A DNA stretch of 60,278 bases from Streptomyces eurythermus (GCF_014649115.1 NZ_BMSK01000034.1:1-60278); one strand, 5' to 3'; counted from the stretch's first letter, positions 18,277 to 27,714 are shown. A program made the numbers and translations. The notes: generated by a model from the sequence alone, not told the origin.

Positions 18277-19467
18277 GTGACCGTTCGCATCGGAGTGGAA
18301 GAGGAATTCCACATCGTCGAGGTGGAGACGGGCCTGCTCGCGCCCCGCGCCGACGCCATGCTGGAAATGCTCCCCGCAGACACCTTCACCACCGAACTGC
18401 AGCAGGCCGCCGTCGAGACGAACAGCGGTGTCCACGCGTCCCTCGCCGGCCTGTACGACGACGTGATCGGTGCCAGACGCAGGCTCGACGCCGCGGCGAG
18501 CACCCACGGGCTGGCCGTGGTGGCCGCCGGTACCGTGCCGCTCGCCCGCACGCAGGACACCCGCCCGACCGCCGGGCGCCGCTACCGCCACATGGTCGAC
18601 GAATACCGCATGGTCGCCGACGAGCAGCTGATCTGCGGAACCCACGTCCACGTCGACGTGCCCGACCGCGACCTGGCCGTACGCCTCATGTGCGAGGTGT
18701 CGCCGTGGCTGCACGTCCTGCTTGCCCTGTCGGCCAGCTCCCCCTTCTGGCTGGGCGCCGACACCGGCTACGCCAGCTGGCGGACCATGGTGTGGCAGCG
18801 GTGGCCCACCGCGGGCCCGCCGGGATGCTACTCCGACGCCGCCGAGTACGACGCGGCCGTGCGGTCCCTGATCGACTCGGGCGTCATCAGCGACGCCGGA
18901 ATGATCTACCACGACATCCGGCCGTCCGCCCACCAGCAGACCCTCGAACTGCGCATCTGCGACGCCTGTCCCCGGCCGGAAACGGTCGTCCTGGTCGCCG
19001 GGCTCTACCGCGCCCTGGTGACCGAGGCCCTCGGGCGGCTGGAGGCGGCGGACGCACCCGGCTGCGACGGACGGCACGAGTGGTTGCGCGCCGCCGCCTG
19101 GCGGGCCGCGCGGTCGGGCCTGGAAGGTGTCCTGGTCGACCCCCAGACCCGGCACGAGGCGCCGGCCGCGCAGGTCGTGCGGCACCTGTTGGAACGGGTG
19201 CGCCCGGCGCTCGAGGCCGCCGGGGACTGGCCCGTGGTCCGGGACCTCGCGGAGCGGGCCCTGGCCGCCGGCAGCGCCGCCCACCGCATGCGCCGCACCG
19301 CCGAGGAGGAGGACCTGCTCGCCTGCACCGATCTGGCGATCGCGGAGACCCGGGGCGATGCCCATCCGCGCCGCCGGCCCGCCGCTCCCGCCCGGAACCT
19401 CACCACCCCCGGGCGGCCCCTCGCCCGCCCCTCCGGGGCCGGCCGGGCCGGAATCGCCGGCCGCTGA
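18277..19467 (+). CDS. Carboxylate-amine ligase (GCS2/YbdK type)
   Basis: 396 aa. The GTG at 18277 follows GAGGAG. The N-terminal IGVEEEFHIVE, the ETNSGVHASL segment, THVHVDVPDRDLAVRLM and the SPFWLGADTGYASWRTMVWQ segment are typical of glutamate-cysteine-ligase family 2 enzymes, which join the side-chain or alpha carboxyl of an amino acid to an amine using ATP. The last 35 residues are a Pro/Arg/Ala-rich tail. With the amidotransferase and S9 peptidase downstream it forms a cassette that could make and later degrade a small amidated peptide. The exact substrate is unknown. Confidence 0.85.
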   Translation: MTVRIGVEEEFHIVEVETGLLAPRADAMLEMLPADTFTTELQQAAVETNSGVHASLAGLYDDVIGARRRLDAAASTHGLAVVAAGTVPLARTQDTRPTAGRRYRHMVDEYRMVADEQLICGTHVHVDVPDRDLAVRLMCEVSPWLHVLLALSASSPFWLGADTGYASWRTMVWQRWPTAGPPGCYSDAAEYDAAVRSLIDSGVISDAGMIYHDIRPSAHQQTLELRICDACPRPETVVLVAGLYRALVTEALGRLEAADAPGCDGRHEWLRAAAWRAARSGLEGVLVDPQTRHEAPAAQVVRHLLERVRPALEAAGDWPVVRDLAERALAAGSAAHRMRRTAEEEDLLACTDLAIAETRGDAHPRRRPAAPARNLTTPGRPLARPSGAGRAGIAGR

Positions 19468-19543
19468 GCACGCGCGGCACCCCCATGCGCACGCATTCGC
19501 CCCATCCCGTTACCCACTGATGTCGTGAAGGAGAAGTACCACC

Positions 19544-19633
19544 GTGTCGATCAGTCCCGGCCCCATACCGTCGCGCACCACACCGCCGCGCACCCCGTGC
19601 GACCCGCAGGGGCGGCAGGGAGGTCGTTGCTGA
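19544..19633 (+). CDS. Possible 29-aa leader peptide coupled to the amidotransferase
   Basis: A GTG at 19544 has an excellent site (AAGGAG at 19528-19533) and opens a 29-codon frame ending in TGA at 19631-19633. The stop overlaps the amidotransferase ATG (TGATG). The peptide is Pro/Arg/Thr-rich with two Cys (TPPRTPCDPQGRQGGRC at its end). It contains ATA and AGT, rare codons in this genome. It could be a real leader for coupling or attenuation, or chance. Confidence 0.35.
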   Translation: MSISPGPIPSRTTPPRTPCDPQGRQGGRC

Positions 19634-21414
19634 TGTGCGGCCTGAGCGGAGAGATGCGCTTCGACGGCACCCGCCCCGACCTGGCGGCCGTTGAGCGGAT
19701 GAACGACCGGCTCGCCGCCCGCGGACCCGACGGGGAGGGGGTGTGGTCACGGGACGCCGTCGCGCTGGGACACCGCCGTCTGAAGATCATCGACCTCTCC
19801 GAGCGCGGGGCACAGCCCCTGACCGACACCGGGCAGGAGATCACCGGCGTCTTCAACGGGTGCATCTACAACTACCAGGAGCTGCGCGCGGAACTGACGG
19901 CCCTCGGCCACCGGTTCAAGTCCACCTCCGACACCGAGGTCCTCCTCGCGGCCTACCGGCAGTGGGGCACCGCCTGCGTCGACCGTCTCTACGGCATGTT
20001 CGCCTTCGCCCTCGTCGAGCACCGCACCGGCCGTCTGGTCCTCGGCCGCGACCGGCTGGGCGTGAAACCCCTGTACCTGGCGCAGACCCCGGGGCGGCTG
20101 CGCTTCGCCTCCTCGCTGCCCGCCCTGCTCGCGGCCGGCGGCGTGGACACCTCCCTCGACCCGGCCGCCGTACACCAGTACCTCAGCTGGCACGCGACCG
20201 TGGCCGCCCCCCGGACCGTGCTGGCCGGGGTGCGCAAGCTCCCCCCGGCCACCGTGCGGGTCGTCGAGCCGGACGGCACCTACCGGGAACACCGCTACTG
20301 GCAGCCGTCGTACACCCGCCGTCCCGAGCACGCCGGCATGGGCGCCGCCGAGTGGCGGGACGCGGTGCTGGAAGCGCTGCGCACCGCCGTACGGCGCCGG
20401 ATGGTCGCCGACGTCCCGGTCGGCGTCCTGCTGTCCGGGGGACTGGACTCCAGCCTGATCGTGGCCCTGCTGGCCGACGAGGGGCAGCGGGACCTGGCGA
20501 CGTTCAGCGTGGGTTTCGAGGCGGAGGGCGGCGACGAAGGGGACGAGTTCCGCTACTCCGACCTGGTGGCCAGGGAGTTCGCCACCGATCACCAGCGGTT
20601 CGTGGTCCCCTCGCAGCGCGTGTCGACGGCCCTGGACGCGGCGGTCGCGGCGATGAGCGAGCCCATGATGAGCCATGACGTGGTCGCCTTCCACCTGCTG
20701 TCCGAGCAGGTGTCGAAGAACGTCAAGGTGGTCCAGAGCGGGCAGGGCGCCGACGAGGTCTTCGCCGGCTACCACTGGTACCCGCGCCTGGCGTCCGCGG
20801 CCCGCGAAGAGGAGCCGCAGCGGTACGCCGAGACGTACTTCGACCGGTCGCACGCCGACCTCGCCACCATGCTGCGACCGGACATGCTGCCGCCCGACGA
20901 CGTCTCCGGCCGGTTCGTCCGGGAGCACATGGCGGCACCGGGGGCCGAGACGGCGCTCGACGCCGCCCTGCGCCTCGACACCCACGTCATGCTGGTCGAC
21001 GACCCGGTCAAGCGGGTCGACAACATGACGATGGACTGGGGGCTGGAGGCCCGCGTGCCCTTCCTGGACCACGAACTGGTCGAGCTGGCCGCTGCCTGCC
21101 CGCCGGAGCTGAAGCTGGCCGACGGCGGCAAGGGCGTCCTCAAGGAGGCCGGCCGCAAGCTGCTGCCCCGCGAGGTGGTCGACCGTCCCAAGGGCTACTT
21201 CCCGGTCCCGGCGATCACCCACATGGCCGGGCCCGTCCTGGAGCGGGTGCGCGAGGCGCTGTGCGCCCCCGAGGCGAAGCGCCGCGGCGTCTTCCAGGAC
21301 TCCTACATCGCCCGACTGCTGGCGGCCCCCGACCGGCACCGCACCAAGCGCGGAGCGAACGCACTGTGGCAAGTGGCTTTGCTGGAGATATGGCTGCAGA
21401 CGCACGGAATCTGA
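19633..21414 (+). CDS. Asparagine-synthase-type amidotransferase (NAGGN amidotransferase-like)
   Basis: 593 aa from the ATG at 19633, which exposes the catalytic Cys2 (MCGLSGEM). The Ntn glutaminase domain follows (RLAARGPDGEGVWS, NGCIYNYQELR, SDTEVLL). The synthetase domain has the PP-loop VLLSGGLDSSLIVALL (about 265-280), QSGQGADEVFAGYHWYP and EARVPFLDHELVELA. The last third resembles the amidotransferases of N-acetylglutaminylglutamine-amide and related cassettes more than classical AsnB. It would amidate a carboxylate using glutamine and ATP. It lies between the carboxylate-amine ligase and the S9 peptidase, with short gaps. Confidence 0.88.
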   Translation: MCGLSGEMRFDGTRPDLAAVERMNDRLAARGPDGEGVWSRDAVALGHRRLKIIDLSERGAQPLTDTGQEITGVFNGCIYNYQELRAELTALGHRFKSTSDTEVLLAAYRQWGTACVDRLYGMFAFALVEHRTGRLVLGRDRLGVKPLYLAQTPGRLRFASSLPALLAAGGVDTSLDPAAVHQYLSWHATVAAPRTVLAGVRKLPPATVRVVEPDGTYREHRYWQPSYTRRPEHAGMGAAEWRDAVLEALRTAVRRRMVADVPVGVLLSGGLDSSLIVALLADEGQRDLATFSVGFEAEGGDEGDEFRYSDLVAREFATDHQRFVVPSQRVSTALDAAVAAMSEPMMSHDVVAFHLLSEQVSKNVKVVQSGQGADEVFAGYHWYPRLASAAREEEPQRYAETYFDRSHADLATMLRPDMLPPDDVSGRFVREHMAAPGAETALDAALRLDTHVMLVDDPVKRVDNMTMDWGLEARVPFLDHELVELAAACPPELKLADGGKGVLKEAGRKLLPREVVDRPKGYFPVPAITHMAGPVLERVREALCAPEAKRRGVFQDSYIARLLAAPDRHRTKRGANALWQVALLEIWLQTHGI

Positions 21415-21428
21415 CCGGGGAGCCCCTC

Positions 21429-23693
21429 GTGGCACGCTCGCCCGACATCGGCCCCGCCGGTGCCGGGCGGCCCTCCGCCGCCCACCCGAAGCGGTCCGTC
21501 TCGCCGGCCCCGGGCGGCCGTACCGCCGCCTTCGCCGCACCCGCCCGCGTCCCGCTGCCGGACGCCTCCGGGCCGCGCGAGGCGACGACCCGGCTCATCG
21601 CGCACGGCTGCTGGTATCCCTCGGCCGACCCGTCCGGCACACGCGTCGCCTTCATCTGCGACCGGGGCGGCGTACCGCAGCTGTGGACGGGGCCCGTCGA
21701 CGGCGAGGCCGTGCACCTGCTCGACGACGGACCGGACCCCGTGACCGAGGTGTCCTGGTCGCCCGACGGCCGCTGGATCGCCTACACCACGGCCCCCGGC
21801 GGCGGTGAGCACACACGGGTGCTGTGTGTCCGCCCCGACGGCGGCGACCGGCACATCCTCGCCGGGGCCGAGCCGGGCAGCTCCGCCCACCTCGGCTGCT
21901 GGGCGTACGACGGGTCGGCGATCGCGGTCACCGTCGCGGTGCCCACCGCCGAACCGGGCCCGGACACCACGGCACAGGCCGGCGCGCACGGCCCCGGCGC
22001 GGCCGACGGCCGCCTGCCCGCCCACTGGCCGGAGGGGACGGGTGACACGAAACTCCTCGGTCCGGCTCCCCACACGGCCCCCGGACCCGGACCGGCCTCG
22101 CCCGCGCTCACGGTGCTGACCACGGCGGTCGGCGCACCGGGCGGCACGACGGCCCCGGCAGCCGGATTCGGCGACGGACTGTCGGCGTACCTCGTCGACC
22201 CCGACGGTGTCGCCGCCCCCGTGCTGCTCGCCGTCGAGAAGGACGCGGCGACGCTCCGCGTGTGCGATCTCAGCCGGGACGGCGCGCTCGCGCTGCTGCG
22301 CCGGGGGCCCCGCGGCCGGCGCGAGGCCGTCGTCCTGCGCATTGCTGACCTGGAGCCCACCTGTGTGATGCCGGTGGCGGACGGGGACCCGTGGATCGGC
22401 GGCTTCTCACCGCGCGCGGACACCCTCTGGCTGCGCAGCGACGCCCACCGGGAGTTCGCGGTCCTGCTCGCCGCCGGGCTCGACCCGGAAGGACGCCCGC
22501 GCGGCTGGTCGGTCGCCGCCTCCCGGGACGGCAGCGACCTGGAGCTGCTGCGGCGTGCCCGCGACGGCGATTCCGCCGTGCTCGCCTGGAACGTGAGGGG
22601 CGTGAGCGAGCTGGAGGTGCTGGACACGAGCGCGGCCGGCGGGCCGGGGCCGGACGCGGGGGCGTCCTTCCGGGGCGGGCCCGGGGGGAACGGGGACGCG
22701 GCCGCCCGGCCCGGGGCGGGCACGGTCCCGCCCCGGCCCGTGTCCCTGCCGCACGAAGTGGTCACCCGCGTCACGGCCGCCGGCCCCCGGCCGCTGCTGG
22801 CCCTGTCCGGGTCCCGGCGCCGCCCCGGTATCTGGTGGCTGCCCGACGGGGCGACCCCGGTGCGCACCCCGTGGTCGTCACGCGACGAGGACGCCGTTCC
22901 CCCGGGCCGCCCGCCCGTGCGGCCGGTCCCCCTGAGCCCCACCGCCCGGGACGGGCTGCCGCTGCACGGCTGGTACTACCGCGCGCCGGGCCGCGCCCCC
23001 GGCGAACCGGCGCCCTGCGTGATCCATCTGCACGGCGGTCCCGAGGACCAGGAACGGCCCGTGCTCGACCCGCTGTATCACGAGATCCTCGGGCGAGGAG
23101 TCGACGTCTTCGCACCCGACGTCCGCGGGTCGTCCGGATACGGCCGGTCGTTCGTCGACGCGGACCTGGGCAGGGGGCGGTTCGCCGCGATCGACGACGT
23201 GGCGGACTGCGCCGCCCACGCCGTGCTGGCCGGCCTGGCCGACCCCGCCCGGCTGGCGGTGATGGGCCGCTCCTACGGCGGCTATCTGACCTTCGCCTCC
23301 CTGGTCTGGCACCCGGACCTCTTCCGCACCGGGATCGCGGTGTGCGGCATGTCGGACCTCACGACGTTCTTCGCGGGCACCGAACCCTGGATCGCCCAGT
23401 CGGCGGCCCACAAGTACGGCCATCCCGAACGCGACCGTGAACTGCTGCGGGCGCTGTCGCCGATGAGCCGCATCGACGCACTGCGGGCACCGGTGCTCGC
23501 GGTGCACGGGGAGCACGACACCAATGTGCCGCCGGGGGAGTCGGAGCAGTTCGTACGGGCGGCCCGGGAACGCGGTGTGACCGCCGAACTGCTCACCCTG
23601 CCCGACGAGGGACACGAGTTCCTCCGCGCCGACAACCGCCGCCTCTTCCGCCGGGCCGCCGCCGACTGGCTGCAGCGGCAGCTGAGCACATGA
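21429..23693 (+). CDS. S9-family serine peptidase (prolyl oligopeptidase type)
   Basis: 754 aa. The GTG at 21429 follows GGGGAG and lies 14 bp after the amidotransferase stop. Residues about 50-480 form a beta-propeller with repeats such as VSWSPDGRWIAYTT and GGFSPRADTLWL, interrupted by Gly/Pro-rich insertions (about 175-240 and 395-430). The C-terminal alpha/beta-hydrolase domain has the nucleophile in GRSYGGYLTF, the Asp in GEHDTNVPPGE and the His in DEGHEFLRADNRR. No signal peptide is seen, so it acts in the cytoplasm, probably on a small peptide handled by the two enzymes upstream. Confidence 0.88.
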   Translation: MARSPDIGPAGAGRPSAAHPKRSVSPAPGGRTAAFAAPARVPLPDASGPREATTRLIAHGCWYPSADPSGTRVAFICDRGGVPQLWTGPVDGEAVHLLDDGPDPVTEVSWSPDGRWIAYTTAPGGGEHTRVLCVRPDGGDRHILAGAEPGSSAHLGCWAYDGSAIAVTVAVPTAEPGPDTTAQAGAHGPGAADGRLPAHWPEGTGDTKLLGPAPHTAPGPGPASPALTVLTTAVGAPGGTTAPAAGFGDGLSAYLVDPDGVAAPVLLAVEKDAATLRVCDLSRDGALALLRRGPRGRREAVVLRIADLEPTCVMPVADGDPWIGGFSPRADTLWLRSDAHREFAVLLAAGLDPEGRPRGWSVAASRDGSDLELLRRARDGDSAVLAWNVRGVSELEVLDTSAAGGPGPDAGASFRGGPGGNGDAAARPGAGTVPPRPVSLPHEVVTRVTAAGPRPLLALSGSRRRPGIWWLPDGATPVRTPWSSRDEDAVPPGRPPVRPVPLSPTARDGLPLHGWYYRAPGRAPGEPAPCVIHLHGGPEDQERPVLDPLYHEILGRGVDVFAPDVRGSSGYGRSFVDADLGRGRFAAIDDVADCAAHAVLAGLADPARLAVMGRSYGGYLTFASLVWHPDLFRTGIAVCGMSDLTTFFAGTEPWIAQSAAHKYGHPERDRELLRALSPMSRIDALRAPVLAVHGEHDTNVPPGESEQFVRAARERGVTAELLTLPDEGHEFLRADNRRLFRRAAADWLQRQLST

Positions 23694-23769
23694 GCGTGCG
23701 GACCCACCCGCGTCGCCGGACCGGCCCGGGGTACCCGGAACAGCCCTGCCACCGAGCGAGGAGTGCGCC

Positions 23770-25476
23770 ATGACCGGGGAAGGACCACCGGCCCGCGGCC
23801 GGTGGGCCGGGCGGCTGCGTGAGACGGCCGCCGAGGTGTTCGGCTGGGAGGGCCTGCGTCCCGGACAGCTCACCGCCATGGAGTGGGTGCTGGAGGGACG
23901 GGACTGTCTGGTCGTCATGCCGACCGGATCGGGCAAGTCCGCCGTGTACCAGGTCCCCGCCCTGCTGCTGGCCGGGCCGGTCGTCGTCGTGTCACCGCTG
24001 CTGGCCCTGCAACGGGACCAGATCGCGGGACTGCCCGGCGGCGACCGCGGCCCGGGCGCCGTCGCCGTCAACTCCGACCTCGGCGCGGCCGGGACCGAGG
24101 ACGCCTGGGCGGCGGTGCGCGAGGGTTCGGCGCGGTACGTCTACCTGTCCCCGGAGCAACTGGCCAAGGACGAGGTCGTACAGCGGCTGGCCGAGGCGCA
24201 CCCCTCCCTCTTCGTGGTGGACGAGGCCCAGTGCGTGTCCTCGTGGGGCCACGACTTCCGGCCCGACTACCTGCGCCTGGCCCAGGCCGTACGCGGGCTG
24301 GGCCGCCCGCCCGTGCTCGCGCTCACGGCGACCGCCGCGCCGCCGGTACGGCAGGACATCGTCGAACGGCTCGGCATGGACCGGCCGCGGCAGCTCGTCA
24401 CCGGATTCGACCGTCCCGGCATCAGGCTCGAGGCGCACCGCCACCTGGACGACGACGAACGGCGCTCCCGCGTCATCGAGGACGCCGCGGCCGCTCCCAA
24501 GCCCGGCATCGTCTACGCGGCGACCCGCAAGGACAGCGAGTCGTACGCCGCGGAGCTGGCCTCCCTCGGGTTCGCGGCCGGCGCCTATCACGCGGGCCTG
24601 CGCGCCGCCGAACGCCGCCGGATCCACGAGGCGTTCCTCTCCGACGGTCTGGATGTCGTGGTGGCCACCTCGGCCTTCGGGATGGGCATCGACAAGGAGA
24701 ACGTGCGGTTCGTGCTGCACGCCTCGCTGCCGGGCTCCCTGGACGCCTACTACCAGGAGATCGGGCGCTGCGGCCGCGACGGACGGCCCGCCCTCGCCGT
24801 ACTGCACTACCGCACCGAGGACACGGGGATGCAGGCGTACTTCAGCAGCCGCACGCCCCGCCCGGAGGCCGTGGACGCGGTCGTACGGGCGGTCCACGCC
24901 CACCGCGACGCTCCACCGGACCTCGCCGGACTGAGACGGGACACCGGCATGTCGCGCGCCCGGGTCACCCGGGCCGTGAACCTGCTGGAGGAGGCCGGTG
25001 CCCTGGTCACGGACGCCTCGGGTGCCATCCGGCCGGTCCGGGGCACGACACCGTCACGCGCGGTGCGCCGGGCCGTGGACACCGCCGAGGCCCACAAGCG
25101 CATGGACCGCTCACGCGTGGACATGGCACGGGCGTACGCCGAGACCACCGGCTGCCGACGGCGCTTCCTCCTCGGCTACTTCGGGGAGGAGTACGAGGCC
25201 CCCTGCGGCAACTGCGACATGTGCGACGCGCCGGGAAGCGGCGACAGCGACCCGACGCGCGCCGAGCGGCATCCGGACGCCGGCACCTATCCTCCGGGAG
25301 CCGCGGTACGGCACGGAGAGTGGGGCGGCGGCACCGTGCTGAGCGAGGACGGCGACCGCATCACCGTGCTCTTCGACGAGGTCGGCTACCGCACCCTCTC
25401 CCTGGACGCCCTGGCCGCGCGGGACGACCTGCTCACCGTGGTGAGCGGCCCGGACGAGAGCGGGGCCGGGCCTTGA
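23770..25476 (+). CDS. recQ: RecQ-family DNA helicase
   Basis: 568 aa from the ATG at 23770 with GAGGAG upstream. Helicase motifs in order: the Q-motif-like LRPGQLTAMEWVLEGRD, motif I MPTGSGKSAVYQ (about 50-60), motif II VVDEAQCVSSWGHDFRPDYL (DEAQ in place of the usual DEAH), motif III ALTATA, then VYAATRKDSE, VVATSAFGMGIDKENVRFV and motif VI YQEIGRCGRDGRP. A zinc-binding segment with CRRRF and APCGNCDMCD follows near 460-490. There is no full RQC winged helix or HRDC domain; instead a short strand-rich C-terminus ends the protein. It likely acts in repair. It follows the S9 peptidase by 76 bp but is probably unrelated to it. Confidence 0.9.
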   Translation: MTGEGPPARGRWAGRLRETAAEVFGWEGLRPGQLTAMEWVLEGRDCLVVMPTGSGKSAVYQVPALLLAGPVVVVSPLLALQRDQIAGLPGGDRGPGAVAVNSDLGAAGTEDAWAAVREGSARYVYLSPEQLAKDEVVQRLAEAHPSLFVVDEAQCVSSWGHDFRPDYLRLAQAVRGLGRPPVLALTATAAPPVRQDIVERLGMDRPRQLVTGFDRPGIRLEAHRHLDDDERRSRVIEDAAAAPKPGIVYAATRKDSESYAAELASLGFAAGAYHAGLRAAERRRIHEAFLSDGLDVVVATSAFGMGIDKENVRFVLHASLPGSLDAYYQEIGRCGRDGRPALAVLHYRTEDTGMQAYFSSRTPRPEAVDAVVRAVHAHRDAPPDLAGLRRDTGMSRARVTRAVNLLEEAGALVTDASGAIRPVRGTTPSRAVRRAVDTAEAHKRMDRSRVDMARAYAETTGCRRRFLLGYFGEEYEAPCGNCDMCDAPGSGDSDPTRAERHPDAGTYPPGAAVRHGEWGGGTVLSEDGDRITVLFDEVGYRTLSLDALAARDDLLTVVSGPDESGAGP

Positions 25477-25579
25477 GCCGGCGGCGCGTACGGGCGCCCG
25501 GTCCGGCCTACGGCGATCCGATTCGTCGCTCGCGTGGGGAATCGTGGGAATCCCCCACCGCAACCGAAGGAGGCCGCAG

Positions 25580-26125
25580 ATGAACACCCTCGAGCACTCC
25601 GGCGCCGGCCGGCGCCGGCCCACCGGAAGAGGTGCGGATGTGAGGCTGCTCGGCATCTACCTCAACGACCACCTCGCCGGCGCCACCGCCGGTACCGACC
25701 GTGCCGCTCGCCTGGCGCGTACCTCCCGAGGTTCCGCGCTCGGTCGCGCGATCGAGCCCGTGGCGGCCGAGATCGCCGAGGACCGGACCGCGCTGCTGGA
25801 CATCATGCGGGACCTCGGCGTCCCCGTCCGCCGTTACAAGGTGAGCGCGGCCTGGGCGGCCGAGAAACTGGGACGGCTGAAGCCCAACGGCCACCTGGTG
25901 CGTCCCTCACCGCTCGGCACCGTCCTGGACCTGGAAGCCCTGCGGCTGGGCATCGAGGGGAAGACGGCCTGCTGGCAGACCTTGGGCCGGATCGGCGCCG
26001 CCGACGAGCGCCTGGACCTCGCCCGGCTCGCCGCCCTGCTCGAGCGAGCCCGGCGGCAACAGGAAACGATCGAGGAGTGGCGCGTCCGCCAGGCCGAGCG
26101 AGCACTGGCCGCCACAGCCGGCTGA
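25580..26125 (+). CDS. Small helical conserved protein of unknown function
   Basis: 181 aa. The ATG at 25580 follows GGAGG. It is mostly helical: LLGIYLNDHLAGATAGTDRA near 25-45, AEIAEDRTALLDIMRDLGVP near 65-85, then KVSAAWAAEKLGRLKPNGHL and an Arg-rich C-terminal helix. This matches my memory of conserved Streptomyces proteins that look ferritin-like but lack metal ligands. No signal peptide or membrane segment. The function is unknown. Confidence 0.7.
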   Translation: MNTLEHSGAGRRRPTGRGADVRLLGIYLNDHLAGATAGTDRAARLARTSRGSALGRAIEPVAAEIAEDRTALLDIMRDLGVPVRRYKVSAAWAAEKLGRLKPNGHLVRPSPLGTVLDLEALRLGIEGKTACWQTLGRIGAADERLDLARLAALLERARRQQETIEEWRVRQAERALAATAG

Positions 26126-26144
26126 ACCCTCGGGAGGAGAGGTG

Positions 26145-27089
26145 TCAGGAAAAGTCCAGCACCACTCGCCCCCGCAGGCCGCCGGCTTCCAGCAAGCGGT
26201 GTGCCCGGGCCGCTTCGGCGGCGGGCAGCACCTCCGCGACGCGCATCGTCAGCAGGCCCTTCTCGGCCTGGCGGCACAGGGTGTCCAGGCCGGTGGTGTC
26301 GTCGATGCGTTCGGGCACCATCACCGGGTGCACCCGGATGCCCCGCTCGGCCGGTCCTGACCAGCCCCGGAGTTCGGCCAGGGCACCACCGTCCGCGACC
26401 GCGGGCACGATCTCGGTGGTCTGCACCGATCCGTCCACCGCCCCGGCCACTCCCTTGGGCACGAGCGCGCGGATCCGTCCGGCGATCCCGGTCCCGCGCT
26501 CGACGACGTGATCGGCCCCGAATCCACGGACCAGTTCCCCATCGCGCTCGGCCGCGTCGGCGATCACGGTCAGCCCGTCGGCCTTGGCCAGCTCGACCGC
26601 GTACCCGCCCACGGCGCCGGCGGCGCCGCTCACGGCGACCGTCCCATGACGCGGCACGGACAGCACGTCCAGAGCGAGGCGCGCGGTCATGGCGTTCATC
26701 AGCAGAGTGGAGGCCTCCGGAAAGCCGGCCCCTTCCGGAGCCGGCACCACCGACGCGGCGGGCACGACGACCTGCTCCGCGTAGGCACCGCCGTGCGGGC
26801 CGGTGAACAGCACCAGCGCCACCACCCGCTGGCCCACGGCGAGACGGCCGTCGGCCCCGGGACCGAGTTGGTCGATCACCCCGGCGGCGTCCATACCCGG
26901 TACGAACGGAGGCCGTCGGCCGGGCATGCGGACCGCGTGCCCGCCGGTACGCAGCAGGACATCGGTGGGACTGACCGCGGCCGCGTGCACGCGGATACGG
27001 ACCTCGCCGGGACCCGCCTGGGGTTCGGGCAGATCCAGCACCCGCAGAACGTCCGGGCCGCCGAACTCGTGAATACCGATCGCCTTCAT
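26145..27089 (-). CDS. NADP-dependent quinone-oxidoreductase-like protein (zinc-free MDR)
   Basis: 314 aa. The ATG at 27089 starts the typical MKAIGIHEFGGPDVLRVLDL; the frame extends upstream to 27152 without a family-like sequence. Other features are PGEVRIRVHAAAVSPTDVLL, FVPGMDAAGVIDQLGPG and the Rossmann motif TVAVSGAAGAVGGYAVELAK. The zinc-binding Cys residues of alcohol dehydrogenases are missing. It would reduce enones or quinones with NADPH. It is convergent with the small gene at 25580, and a GGGAAATCCC box lies 107 bp before its start, so it may belong to the biosynthetic cluster's left edge. Confidence 0.88.
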   Translation of the reverse strand: MKAIGIHEFGGPDVLRVLDLPEPQAGPGEVRIRVHAAAVSPTDVLLRTGGHAVRMPGRRPPFVPGMDAAGVIDQLGPGADGRLAVGQRVVALVLFTGPHGGAYAEQVVVPAASVVPAPEGAGFPEASTLLMNAMTARLALDVLSVPRHGTVAVSGAAGAVGGYAVELAKADGLTVIADAAERDGELVRGFGADHVVERGTGIAGRIRALVPKGVAGAVDGSVQTTEIVPAVADGGALAELRGWSGPAERGIRVHPVMVPERIDDTTGLDTLCRQAEKGLLTMRVAEVLPAAEAARAHRLLEAGGLRGRVVLDFS

Positions 27090-27193
27090 GCCCGCGCAAC
27101 CGGCCCCGCGGGCCCGGTATTCCACGCGCCACTCAATGCGCCCGAAGACCATCGCCGCTTTTCAGCCATGTGCACGGGGGGCGGCGCAATGGT

Positions 27194-27207
27194 CCGGGAA
27201 ATCCCGG
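27194..27207. promoter_or_regulatory. Near-palindromic CCGGGAAATCCCGG box
   Basis: The core GGGAAATCCC at 27196-27205 fits GGGAWWTCCC, the core of sites bound by PAS-LuxR (PimM-type) activators. It lies between the leftward oxidoreductase (27089) and the rightward TrmB/LuxR-type regulator (27715). Related boxes occur at 31935 and 53923-53942. Confidence 0.5.
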
Positions 27208-27258
27208 TCGTGATCTTCCCAACGCTCCCGGGCCACTGGTAGCGTCATATTCCACTAC

Positions 27259-27286
27259 TTGACTGGAGTCGTTTTCTGTGTAATCC
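27259..27286 (+). promoter_or_regulatory. Possible promoter for the TrmB/LuxR-type regulator
   Basis: TTGACT at 27259-27264 and TAATCC at 27281-27286 are separated by 16 bp in an unusually AT-rich patch. This would give a leader of about 420 bases before the gene at 27715. The -10 match is weak. The rest of the 27287-27714 leader holds no supported gene. Confidence 0.3.
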
Positions 27287-27714
27287 GGTAGGGGGACGCA
27301 CCGGCGCGGGTCCGTGATCGACGTTTCACGACGCGACCGCTGACCGCGGGGAGCGCACGAGGGGGGACAAGCGGATGTTCACCGTGGCCGAGTACCGCCT
27401 TCGGATCCCACCCCGGAGACCGACGCGGACGTTCGGCCGGCCTCCGGTCCGCCCGCCGGAGCGCCGCCTGCCGGCGAGCCCCGTCTCCGACGCCCGCGGG
27501 CCACGGGGCCGGCGCCATGGGCGGCCCCGCTCCACCGGTCACTGACCCGGTCCCGCCCCTGCGGCGGATCCGCGCATGCGCCGCCATCCAGCCGCCGGCC
27601 ACAGGTGCCGCCGGGCGGTTCCGCCATGTTCCCGTCGTTCCCGTCGCGAATCGTGGCCGGCATGAGCCGCGTTCCCGTAGCGATCGTGGCCGACATGAGG
27701 AAGAGGGTTGCCCG

